From: Flavobacterium sp. DG2-3
GTDB taxonomy: Bacteria; Bacteroidota; Bacteroidia; Flavobacteriales; Flavobacteriaceae
Direction: 5' to 3'
Assembly (NCBI RefSeq): GCF_030730925.1
Contig: NZ_JAVAMB010000009.1
Span: forward strand, 151,047-215,046
DNA length: 64,000 nt
Part shown: piece after piece, positions 28,830-36,013 of the stretch
Layout of the letters: every line of letters starts with the position of its first letter
Numbering within the stretch: the stretch's first letter is position 1
Translations under genes and position numbers: made by a program
Notes under the pieces: generated by a model
Told to the model about the DNA's origin: nothing
The model's database searches: none
What the model saw: only the letters and a program-made list of their open reading frames with translations

Positions 28830-30092
28830 TTATTCCTTCTCTAAAACTCGTTTAGCCAGTTTTCCAACAGTTAGTCCCTGTACCACAATTGAGAATAAAA
28901 CGACGATATACGTTATTTCTAGCAATAAGTTTTTGTATTCACTTTCTGGCATCGAAAGTACTAAAGCAATAGAAACTCCACCGCGAATTCCTCCCCAAAC
29001 CAAAACCATTAAAGAACCTTTGTTGTAAGCCGATCTAATTCCGAAGAACTTGAAAATGTCGAAGAATTTCCATGGTAAAACTATAGAGGTAAGTCGTGAA
29101 AACAGTACTATAAAAATAGCCACAAAACCTGTTAATAATTGTTTGTTCAAGTCTGGAAGCAATAACAATTCGAAACCAATAAAAAGGAATAAAACAGCAT
29201 TTAGAATCTCATCTATAAGTTCCCAGAATTTACCTAAGTAATCTTTTGTGACTTCACTCATCGCCACTTTTTTGCCATAATTTCCGATAATTAATCCAGA
29301 AACTACCATTGCAAGCGGACTCGAAACGTGCAAACTTTGAGCTACTAAGAACCCTCCTGTTACAATAGAAAGCGTTATTAAAACTGAAACTTTATAATCG
29401 TCAATTTTCTTCATAACCTTAGAAGCTGTGAATCCAAAAACGGCTCCTAATAGAAGTCCGCCAATTCCTTCTTTTATAAACAACCAGGTAATCGAGCTAA
29501 AAGTTGCATCAAATGTCGGATCTGTTGCCATTTTTAAAACAACAGCAAACATTACTACCGCTACTCCATCATTAAACAAAGATTCGCCCACGATTTTAGT
29601 TTCGATTCTTTTAGGAACTTTAGCTTCTTTTAAAACTCCCAAAACCACAATTGGATCGGTTGGAGAAATTAATGTCCCGAAAACTAAGCAAAATATGTAG
29701 GGAATTTGAATTCCGAAAAGTGGCGCTATATAAAATAGAAGCATCGAAATAATTAAAGCAGAAAGCACGACACTTACCGTAGAATAAATCATAATCGGTA
29801 CTTTTTGCTCTTTAAGATCAGCCATATTCACATGTAGTGCGCCTGCAAACAAAAGAAAGTTTAACATGGCGCCCATCAAGATTTCGTTGAAATCAAATTG
29901 TTTTATTAATTCAAAAAAATGTTTGGTGGTTGCCGGAAAATAAGAATCTCCCAAAAGACGAATTCCGACAGAAACAAGCATCGCAATAATCATAATTCCG
30001 ATTGTTCCAGGAAGTTTTAAAAATCTTAAATTTAAATAGGCGAAGAAAGATGCTAATACAATAAGCACCGAAAAAGTGTAGTATAATTCCAT
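28830..30092 (-). CDS. Cation:proton antiporter (CPA1, NhaP-type)
   Basis: A 420-residue inner-membrane protein with about 12 hydrophobic segments. Motifs of CPA1 Na+/H+ exchangers are visible: FGTLISPTDPIVVLGVLKEA, VGESLFNDGVAVVMFAVVL with the ND pair, and WGGIRGGVSIALVLSMP near the C-terminus. It exchanges Na+ or K+ for protons and helps pH and salt homeostasis. No C-terminal TrkA/RCK domain. Start ATG at 30092, divergent from the GbsR regulator with only 138 bp between. Confidence 0.92.
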   Translation of the reverse strand: MELYYTFSVLIVLASFFAYLNLRFLKLPGTIGIMIIAMLVSVGIRLLGDSYFPATTKHFFELIKQFDFNEILMGAMLNFLLFAGALHVNMADLKEQKVPIMIYSTVSVVLSALIISMLLFYIAPLFGIQIPYIFCLVFGTLISPTDPIVVLGVLKEAKVPKRIETKIVGESLFNDGVAVVMFAVVLKMATDPTFDATFSSITWLFIKEGIGGLLLGAVFGFTASKVMKKIDDYKVSVLITLSIVTGGFLVAQSLHVSSPLAMVVSGLIIGNYGKKVAMSEVTKDYLGKFWELIDEILNAVLFLFIGFELLLLPDLNKQLLTGFVAIFIVLFSRLTSIVLPWKFFDIFKFFGIRSAYNKGSLMVLVWGGIRGGVSIALVLSMPESEYKNLLLEITYIVVLFSIVVQGLTVGKLAKRVLEKE

Positions 30093-30194
30093 AAAATGTG
30101 ATTTTTACAAAAATAGCTGTATCATTATTTAATCAAAAATTTCGTGGGTTGAATTAACATAACTTTACAATTTGTTAAATATGTTTCAATTATT

Positions 30195-30226
30195 TTTGAA
30201 AGTTTAAAAACTTTTGCCTACATTTG
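30195..30226 (+). promoter_or_regulatory. Promoter of the GbsR gene with palindromic operator, leaderless
   Basis: TTTG at 30195-30198 and TACATTTG at 30219-30226 are 20 bases apart, a good Bacteroidota promoter. Between them lies the perfect palindrome AAAGTTT-AA-AAACTTT (30199-30214), well placed for autorepression. The ATG at 30231 is four bases after the -7 box, so transcription should start at or next to the start codon. Confidence 0.6.
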
Positions 30227-30230
30227 AACT

Positions 30231-30734
30231 ATGGAATTCAAAGAAGCAAAAAATAAATTCATTCAGACTTGGGGAGCTTTAGGTTCTCAATGGGGCATTA
30301 ATAAAACCATGGCACAGATCCATGCTTTATTAATGGTCTCTAACGAAGCGGTTTCTATGGAAGACATTATGGAAGAATTACAAATTTCGCGAGGAAACGC
30401 AAGCATGAACCTTCGTGCCTTAATGGATTGGGGAATTGTTTACAAAGAGTTTAAAGCGGGAGAAAGAAAAGAGTTTTTTACAGCTGAAAAGGATTTAGAC
30501 GAATTAGCCGTAAAAATTTCGAGAGAAAGAAGCAAAAGAGAAATTAAGCCTGCGCTTAAAATCTTAAAAGAGGTTTCGACAATTGAAGCCAAAGATTCTT
30601 CGGAAGAAAAACACTTTGTTGACCAGACTTCCAAACTGTATGATTTTGTTTTAAAAGCAGATAATGTTTTGGATAAAATGACAGAACTAAATGATAATTG
30701 GTTGGGAAAACTGGTTATAAAAATGATGAAGTAA
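30231..30734 (+). CDS. GbsR/MarR-family transcriptional regulator
   Basis: A 167-residue DNA-binding protein. The winged-helix region (about residues 20-90) contains WGINKTMAQIHALLMVSNEA and SMEDIMEELQISRGNASMNLRAL, matching the GbsR family, followed by the wing (VYKEFKAGERKEFFTAEKD) and a helical C-terminal dimer region. It probably represses its own operon through the palindrome inside its promoter; a related half-site GAAAGTT recurs before the next gene. It heads a run of five plus-strand genes that look co-regulated. Confidence 0.88.
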   Translation: MEFKEAKNKFIQTWGALGSQWGINKTMAQIHALLMVSNEAVSMEDIMEELQISRGNASMNLRALMDWGIVYKEFKAGERKEFFTAEKDLDELAVKISRERSKREIKPALKILKEVSTIEAKDSSEEKHFVDQTSKLYDFVLKADNVLDKMTELNDNWLGKLVIKMMK

Positions 30735-30761
30735 AACTCAGAAGTAAAAAATTTTAATTCA

Positions 30762-30785
30762 AACTTTCAATTTTTTCTGAAAGTT
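30762..30785 (+). promoter_or_regulatory. Second GAAAGTT-type inverted repeat, possible operator
   Basis: AACTTTC, 10 bases, GAAAGTT, upstream of the DUF2071 gene. It shares the half-site with the palindrome in the GbsR promoter. Confidence 0.35.
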
Positions 30786-30806
30786 CAAAATTTAAAAGCA
30801 ATTGAT

Positions 30807-31544
30807 ATGAATTTTTTAAACGCAAAATGGAAAAATTTAGCCTTGTTCAATTATGAGGTTGATCGTGAAATTCTAGAAAAATATCTTCCCGCAGGAACTG
30901 AGATTGATATCTGGAATGGCAAATGTTATGTGAGTTTAGTCGGATTTCTTTTTAAAGAGACAAAAGTTTTAGGATTGAAAGTTCCTTTTCATATCAATTT
31001 TGAAGAAGTGAATCTGAGATTTTATGTGAAGCGTTTTGAAAATGGAGAATGGAAACGCGGCGTAGTTTTCATTAAAGAAATTGTTCCTAAAAAAGCAATC
31101 ACTTTTATTGCGAATACTTTGTATCAGGAACATTATGAAACTCGAAAAATGAAACACGGAATCTTCGAAAATGAAAGCACAAATACTTTTGTCTATCAAT
31201 GGAAAAACGGTAAAAAATGGAATACAATTCAGTTAGAAACTGAAAAAAATCCAATAGAAATTAAAGTTGATTCTGAAGCGGAATTCATCACTGAACATTA
31301 TTTTGGATATACAAAAATCAGCGGTGAAACTACTTTTGAATATGAAGTTACACATCCGCGTTGGGAACAACTGGAAGTTCTAAATCATTATGTTGATATT
31401 GATTTTAGAAAAACATACGGAGACGATTTTGAATTTCTTCAAAACTTAAACCCAACTTCTGTTTTTTTTGCAAAAGGTTCTAAAATCGGAGTTAAGAATA
31501 AAAGGAAATTGCAAATAATGCCTGTTTTAGAAGAAATGAACTAA
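30807..31544 (+). CDS. DUF2071 (YqjF-like) protein
   Basis: A 245-residue soluble protein of the DUF2071/acetoacetate-decarboxylase-like fold. Signature segments are LPAGTEIDIWNGKCYVSLVGF, FEEVNLRFYVKR and RGVVFIKEIVPKKA, then EHYFGYTKI and HPRWEQLEV. The biochemical function is unknown. It follows the GbsR gene by 72 bp and precedes the DCC protein by 30 bp, so it is likely part of that operon. Confidence 0.85.
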   Translation: MNFLNAKWKNLALFNYEVDREILEKYLPAGTEIDIWNGKCYVSLVGFLFKETKVLGLKVPFHINFEEVNLRFYVKRFENGEWKRGVVFIKEIVPKKAITFIANTLYQEHYETRKMKHGIFENESTNTFVYQWKNGKKWNTIQLETEKNPIEIKVDSEAEFITEHYFGYTKISGETTFEYEVTHPRWEQLEVLNHYVDIDFRKTYGDDFEFLQNLNPTSVFFAKGSKIGVKNKRKLQIMPVLEEMN

Positions 31545-31574
31545 GCCATTTTTTAATCCAAAAAACCAAAAATT

Positions 31575-32393
31575 ATGAAAACGCTCGAAAACCAAACTTT
31601 ACTTTACGATCAAGATTGTCCGCTTTGCAATTTATACACAACAGGTTTTGTGAAAAGTGGAATGCTAGATCAAAACGGCAGAAAATCATATTGTGAATTA
31701 TCTGCTGAAGAACAGAGTTTTGTAGATCTGAATCGCGCTCCAAACGAAATTGCTTTAGTCAACAACAAAACGAAAACGGTCATTTACGGAATCGATAGTT
31801 TGATAAAAGTGGTTGGATTTTCTTTTCCGTTGATTGAAAAAATTTCAAACCTAAAACCAATTCATTTCATCCTCAAAAAAATGTATTCTTTCGTTTCTTA
31901 CAATCGAAAAGTAATTATTCCAGGAAATGTAAAAGAAGAAAACAAATTGCAATGCACGCCCGATTTCAATTATAAATATCGTTTTCTGTTTATTGGTTTT
32001 GCTTTGGTTGTGACTACTTTTATTTTATTCGGCTATTCTAATCTGATTCTGAATTTCCCAAAAAGCACTATTACGAGAGAATTTATTTTGGCTTTTGGGC
32101 AAATTGTTTTTCAAAGTCTGTTTCTTTTTAAATTGGACAAACAAATGATCATTAATTATACAGGAAATTTAATGACGGTTTCGTTGATGGGAAGTTTAAT
32201 ATTAAGTCCGATTTTAATTTTAAGCCTATTCATTAATCTTCCACAAATGATGATTTTAGGTTGGTTTGGCGTAACGGTTTTCATTATGTTTTTGGAACAT
32301 TCTCGAAGAATTAAAATTTTAAAACTTCCATTTTACTTAACTTTCACTTGGATTCTTTATCGATTTATCGCTTTAATTCTGATTTTAAATTAA
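31575..32393 (+). CDS. DCC-family thiol-disulfide oxidoreductase with membrane domain
   Basis: A 272-residue protein. The N-terminal DCC (DUF393) domain, residues 1 to about 130, has YDQDCPLCNLYT with Cys15-x-x-Cys18, a thioredoxin-like redox pair. The C-terminal half has four to five hydrophobic helices (FLFIGFALVVTTFILFGYSN, MTVSLMGSLILSPILILSLF, FYLTFTWILYRFIALILIL). The combination suggests a membrane-bound redox protein; its partner is unknown. Lies in the GbsR-led gene run. An inverted repeat of the CCACAAATTACAC family follows. Confidence 0.82.
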   Translation: MKTLENQTLLYDQDCPLCNLYTTGFVKSGMLDQNGRKSYCELSAEEQSFVDLNRAPNEIALVNNKTKTVIYGIDSLIKVVGFSFPLIEKISNLKPIHFILKKMYSFVSYNRKVIIPGNVKEENKLQCTPDFNYKYRFLFIGFALVVTTFILFGYSNLILNFPKSTITREFILAFGQIVFQSLFLFKLDKQMIINYTGNLMTVSLMGSLILSPILILSLFINLPQMMILGWFGVTVFIMFLEHSRRIKILKLPFYLTFTWILYRFIALILILN

Positions 32394-32399
32394 AAAAGT

Positions 32400-32474
32400 T
32401 TTGCCACAAATTACACGAATTTTCACGAATTAAAATTTAAAAAAAATTAGTGCAATTAGTGTAATTCGTGGCAA
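32400..32474. repeat. Inverted repeat of the CCACAAATTACAC family
   Basis: TTGCCACAAATTACACGAATTTTCAC pairs imperfectly with GTGCAATTAGTGTAATTCGTGGCAAA. Same family as at 16977-17043. The repeat runs up to the next gene and creates a spurious in-frame GTG before its real ATG. Confidence 0.7.
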
Positions 32475-32491
32475 ACAAAAAGCTATACAAA

Positions 32492-33397
32492 ATGAGTAAA
32501 CTTATCATAGCAGCCGGAACCGGATTTTTAGGGCAGGTTTTAGTAAATCATTTCAAAAATAGATTTAACGAAATTGTAATTCTTACACGCGGAAAATCTA
32601 AAACCGTTGACGGAATTAAATACGTAAACTGGAATGCCAAATATTTTTCTGTTTGGGAAAAAGAATTAGAAAATGCCGACGTTTTAATTAATCTTGTCGG
32701 AAAATCGGTTGACTGCCGTTACACCAAAAAGAACAAGCAAGAGATCTTATGGTCAAGAATTAAAAGTACCAAAATCTTGAACGAAGCGGTTTTAAAATGT
32801 CAAAATCCACCGAAGCATTGGCTGAATTCTTCTACGGCTACGATTTATCGTTTTTCATTAGACAAAGAAATGGATGAAATTGACGGCGAAATCGGGAATG
32901 ATTTTTCTATAAATGTTGCTTTGTCTTGGGAAAAAGCATTTTTTAAAACCGAAACGCCAAAAACTTTAAAAACCGCTTTACGAACTTCTATTGTTTTAGG
33001 AAAAAACGGTGGGGCTTTGATTCCGCTAAAAACTTTGGCAAAAATTGGTTTTGGCGGAAAACAAGGAAATGGCAATCAATTTGTGAGCTGGATTCATGAA
33101 GAAGATTTTGCTCGTGCGGTTGATTTTATTATCGAAAAAGAATTGACTGGAAAAATTAATATTGTTTCTCCAAAACCTATTCGAAATGCGGCTTTTATGC
33201 AAAAGCTAAGAAAAGCAGTTGATTTTCCGTTTGGAATTCCTTTAAGTAAAACGCTTTTAGAAATTGGTTCTTTTTTTATTCGAACGGAAACTGAATTGGT
33301 TTTGAAAAGTAGAAACGTAGTTCCGAAACGTCTTTTGGATAGTGGATTTATGTTCAAATATGAAAATATTGACGAGGCTTTTCGAGATTTATTGTAA
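32492..33397 (+). CDS. TIGR01777-family NAD(P)-dependent epimerase-like oxidoreductase
   Basis: A 301-residue extended-SDR protein. The Rossmann motif is IIAAGTGFLGQ at the N-terminus; ADVLINLVGKSVDCRYTKKN, PPKHWLNSSTATIYR and VSWIHEEDFARAVDFII are family signatures, and the C-terminal domain follows. E. coli YfcH belongs to this family; the substrate is unknown. Start at ATG 32492; the GTG at 32468 is part of the upstream repeat. It probably works with the SRPBCC protein downstream, which often accompanies it. Confidence 0.87.
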   Translation: MSKLIIAAGTGFLGQVLVNHFKNRFNEIVILTRGKSKTVDGIKYVNWNAKYFSVWEKELENADVLINLVGKSVDCRYTKKNKQEILWSRIKSTKILNEAVLKCQNPPKHWLNSSTATIYRFSLDKEMDEIDGEIGNDFSINVALSWEKAFFKTETPKTLKTALRTSIVLGKNGGALIPLKTLAKIGFGGKQGNGNQFVSWIHEEDFARAVDFIIEKELTGKINIVSPKPIRNAAFMQKLRKAVDFPFGIPLSKTLLEIGSFFIRTETELVLKSRNVVPKRLLDSGFMFKYENIDEAFRDLL

Positions 33398-33410
33398 TAT
33401 TTCAATACGT

Positions 33411-33493
33411 TTCCCACGATTGAAATCGTGGGCTATGTTTTTAAATTCTAATTTTTTCTTATTTCAGCATAGCCCACGGTTTCAACCGTGGGG
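33411..33493. repeat. REPIN-like pair of GTGGG palindromes, opposite arrangement
   Basis: Unit 33411-33437 (TTCCCACGATTGAAATCGTG then GGCTATG) and unit 33467-33493 (GCATAGCCCACGGTTTCAAC then CGTGGGG). The same two units occur at 17287-17367, but there the CATAG ends point outward while here they point inward. One unit has ATT/AAT where the other has GTT/AAC, a compensated change in the stem. Confidence 0.7.
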
Positions 33494-33516
33494 ACACAAT
33501 CAAAATCCGCAGCGAT

Positions 33517-33672
33517 TTGTCATTTCGACGAAGGAGACCCGAGCGATAGCGAACAGGCGAAGCAAATCGCACTAGAAATTCCGTTCTGAATGTCGCCAAT
33601 CTTTGTCGATTTACGAGTGTGATTTGCTTCGCCTGTTCGCTATCGCTCGGGTCTCCTTCGTCGAAATGACAA
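33517..33672. repeat. Long 56-bp inverted repeat
   Basis: Arms 33517-33572 and 33617-33672 are complementary over about 56 bases with a single G-T type mismatch, around a 44-base loop. The outer 20 bases (GTCATTTCGACGAAGGAGA) are shared with the hairpin at 52102-52211, while the inner part differs. Together with the REPIN-like unit before it, this fills the 33398-33730 gap; no gene is present. Confidence 0.85.
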
Positions 33673-33730
33673 GATTGTGCAAAAACTTTGTCAAAGTTCC
33701 AAACTTTGACAAAGTCAAACCTCAACAATT

Positions 33731-34186
33731 ATGACTATAATTAACTTAACAACAAAAATAAAAGCGCCAATAGAAACCGTATTTGACGCCTCAAGAAATA
33801 TTGATGTTCATCAGCAATCTGCCAGTAAGTCAAAAGAAAAAGCAATTGCGGGAATAACTTCGGGTTTAATTAATTTGGATGAAATGGTAACTTGGCGCGG
33901 CAAACATTTCGGATTTTATTTACAGCACAAAAGCCGAATTACTGCGATGAATTTTTACGATTATTTTGTTGACGAAATGGAAGAAGGTCATTTTAAATCT
34001 TTCAAACATGAACATTTTTTTGAAGAAGAAAATGGGTTTACAATTATGAAAGACCAATTGCAATATGAAACTCCGTTTGGAATTTGTGGCAGGTTATTTG
34101 ATATTTTCTTTTTGAAAAAGCACTTAGTTTATTTTCTTCTGGAAAGAAATACGATTTTGAAAAAGGTCTCTGAGAATCAGAATTAA
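33731..34186 (+). CDS. SRPBCC-family lipid/ligand-binding protein
   Basis: A 151-residue START-like protein. It starts MTIINLTTKIKAPIETVFDA with SRNIDVHQQSAS, then DEMVTWRGKHFG and DYFVDEMEEGHFKSFKHEHFFEE, as in small SRPBCC proteins found beside TIGR01777 oxidoreductases (some annotated as SulA-like). It binds a hydrophobic ligand by family analogy. Separated from the oxidoreductase by 333 bp of repeats, so it may or may not be co-transcribed. Confidence 0.82.
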   Translation: MTIINLTTKIKAPIETVFDASRNIDVHQQSASKSKEKAIAGITSGLINLDEMVTWRGKHFGFYLQHKSRITAMNFYDYFVDEMEEGHFKSFKHEHFFEEENGFTIMKDQLQYETPFGICGRLFDIFFLKKHLVYFLLERNTILKKVSENQN

Positions 34187-34255
34187 AATAAATTTCTTAC
34201 TTTTAAAGTATCATGAATTTAAAATGATATAATTAAACCTTTTAAAAATATACTT

Positions 34256-34651
34256 ATGAAATTAAAATTCTTATTATCAGCACTTCTTTTTTCAATTTCG
34301 TTCATCGGATTTTCTCAAAGCAATTGTACGACTTTAAAAGGTTGCGAAAGAAAATTATGCGAATTGAACACAAAATTGGCTGCGGCTAAAAAAGCAGGAA
34401 ATCAAAATCAGATTAAAGGAGTTGAAGATGCTATTGCGCAGACGAAGAAAAATTGCACGACTAAATCTGTAAATAAAGATCTTGACAAGAAAGTAAAAGA
34501 GAAACAGCAGAAAGTTAATGAAAGAACAGCCGATTTGAATGAAGCTATTAAAGACAATGAAAGCAAAGAAAAGATCGACAAAAAAAGAAAGAAACTAAAT
34601 GAAGCAAAAGCTGATTTGAATAAGGCTTTGGCGGAACAGAAAACGAAATGA
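34256..34651 (+). CDS. DUF1090-like periplasmic coiled-coil protein
   Basis: A 131-residue exported protein (signal peptide MKLKFLLSALLFSISFIGFS). The mature part has CTTLKGCERKLCEL, AAAKKAGNQNQIKGVEDAIA and a further Cys, the DUF1090 (YqjC) pattern. A highly charged coiled-coil tail (about residues 75-131, Lys/Glu-rich) follows. Function unknown; periplasmic location inferred. A palindrome-rich gap follows. Confidence 0.72.
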   Translation: MKLKFLLSALLFSISFIGFSQSNCTTLKGCERKLCELNTKLAAAKKAGNQNQIKGVEDAIAQTKKNCTTKSVNKDLDKKVKEKQQKVNERTADLNEAIKDNESKEKIDKKRKKLNEAKADLNKALAEQKTK

Positions 34652-34703
34652 TTTTTTACCTCTCGCAGATTTAGCGGATTTGGCAGAATTAAAATATATT
34701 ATT

Positions 34704-34832
34704 AATTGCCTCCAGCTTTAGCTGGAGGTATGAAAAGTATTCCATTTTGGCTTTAGCCTAACTAATTAAGTTGGGCTAAAGCCAAGATTTTTTTGTCTTA
34801 TATTATTCCACCAGCTAAAGCTGGAGGCAATT
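34704..34832. repeat. Nested palindromes sharing a GCTTTAGC core
   Basis: Outer arms AATTGCCTCCAGCTTTAGCT (from 34704) and AGCTAAAGCTGGAGGCAATT (to 34832), each also self-complementary around AGCTTTAGCT, enclose a third hairpin TTGGCTTTAGCC/GGGCTAAAGCCAA (34747-34785). All three are built on GCTTTAGC or its complement. Confidence 0.75.
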
Positions 34833-34873
34833 GATTTATTTCTCTTGAAAATGAATTTTCTCGTTTCACGTTT

Positions 34874-34988
34874 GCGTGAGGGATAGTAGCAATCCGCCGC
34901 AGCGGAGCGGATAGCCCGACCGCGATCTGGTAAGCGGGCGAATAAGCGCAAAGAATGTTTGCCCGCTTACCAGATCGGGGGCACGCCC
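34874..34988 (-). repeat. 115-bp modular structured element, copy 1
   Basis: Read on the minus strand: GGGCGTGCCCC, a 17-bp stem CGATCTGGTAAGCGGGC with its exact complement around a 21-base loop, then CGGTCGGGCTATCCGC, a GC-rich small hairpin, and ATCCCTCACGC. The ends GCGTG and CACGC pair. Same length and frame as the copies at 39090 and 52266. It occupies most of the 34652-35003 gap together with the nested palindromes. Confidence 0.85.
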
Positions 34989-35003
34989 AAAATAAATTTA
35001 CTC

Positions 35004-35816
35004 TTAAAAATAAACAATCATCAACCACCAGAAAATTGGCACGGCTTCTACCCAAAAAGAAGTATAATATTTGGATCTGTTTGGGTTGGCAAAAGCGATA
35101 AATAGCATTAGGGTTATGACCATAATCAAATTGATAATGGCATCGTGATAATTGAATGTTGAAATAAAAACTTCTAAAAACCAAAACGGAACAAGAAGTG
35201 CAAAGCCTAAATATTTTGTTTTTTGAACGCCAATTGTCTGCGGAACGGTTTGCAAATGCGGATCGTCATTGGCGAGGTCTAAAATTTCGAAAACCAAAAT
35301 AAGTACAAAAACTAAAACAAAACGCTGCAGGCATTTGATAAAGAAATCTGCTGTAAACGGAATTTCGGCATTTATAAAAGGTAAAACCAAAGTAGCGCCA
35401 ACCCAACAGATGGCAACAATGTAGATTTTTACTCCAGCCCAGTTTCGGGCATTTCTTCTGTTCGGAAAAAAAGGTAAGGTATAAAGTGCGGTTATGGCAA
35501 AGATTCCGAACGAAACAATTTGGGTGATTCGCTTTAATTGAAAAAAATAATAGCCGACTAAAATCACCGAAATAAAACTCAAAACAGCGATAATTTTGAG
35601 CTGTGTTCCGATTGGATTTTTCTTCACTCGAACTAGGGCATCATATTTTACGAAATTATATCCTACAATTGTTCCGAAAAAAACAAAAAGTGCCATCGGC
35701 TCATCATATTGAATATGAAATACATGGAAAGTAATATGCACCAAAGCGAAACACGACAAAGCCACGTGAATACTGCTGTTTAAATAAAAATTTAATATCT
35801 GTTTTAAAAGTTTCAT
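35004..35816 (-). CDS. UbiA-like multi-pass membrane protein
   Basis: A 270-residue membrane protein with about eight hydrophobic helices. The segment EILDLANDDPHLQTVPQTIG resembles the second Asp-rich motif of UbiA prenyltransferases (D-x-x-D then TVP/G), but a clear first NDxxD motif is not seen; NFVKYDALVR in the first half may correspond to it in altered form. It may be a divergent family member without prenyltransferase activity. Start ATG at 35816, divergent from gcvP. Confidence 0.6.
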   Translation of the reverse strand: MKLLKQILNFYLNSSIHVALSCFALVHITFHVFHIQYDEPMALFVFFGTIVGYNFVKYDALVRVKKNPIGTQLKIIAVLSFISVILVGYYFFQLKRITQIVSFGIFAITALYTLPFFPNRRNARNWAGVKIYIVAICWVGATLVLPFINAEIPFTADFFIKCLQRFVLVFVLILVFEILDLANDDPHLQTVPQTIGVQKTKYLGFALLVPFWFLEVFISTFNYHDAIINLIMVITLMLFIAFANPNRSKYYTSFWVEAVPIFWWLMIVYF

Positions 35817-35912
35817 AGCTCAAATCTAATCAATTAGTAACAAATCAACTCTTTAGTTATAAAATTGATAAAAATTGAAGTTAAAAATACCTATTAAATT
35901 ATTAATAATACT

Positions 35913-35920
35913 TAATTTTG
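35913..35920 (+). promoter_or_regulatory. TAnnTTTG -7 box of gcvP
   Basis: TAATTTTG, about 93 bases before the gcvP ATG. No clear -33 element. The implied leader carries two very short ORFs (35952-35975 and 35981-36007). I looked for a glycine riboswitch here and saw none. Confidence 0.45.
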
Positions 35921-36013
35921 CGCCACAAAAAAACAACACATTTACTTTGAAATGTTATTTGCCCCACAAAACTGAGGCTGATGGCATTGACTAAAAAATT
36001 TAGATAGCTACAA

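Noticed and set aside
33459..33728. Open reading frame of about 89 codons inside the hairpin region
   Set aside because: It lies wholly in inverted repeats and translates to a repetitive, mirror-like protein; it is a by-product of the repeat.
35817..36013. Possible glycine riboswitch before gcvP
   Set aside because: No tandem aptamer-like stems; only an AT-rich leader with two mini-ORFs.
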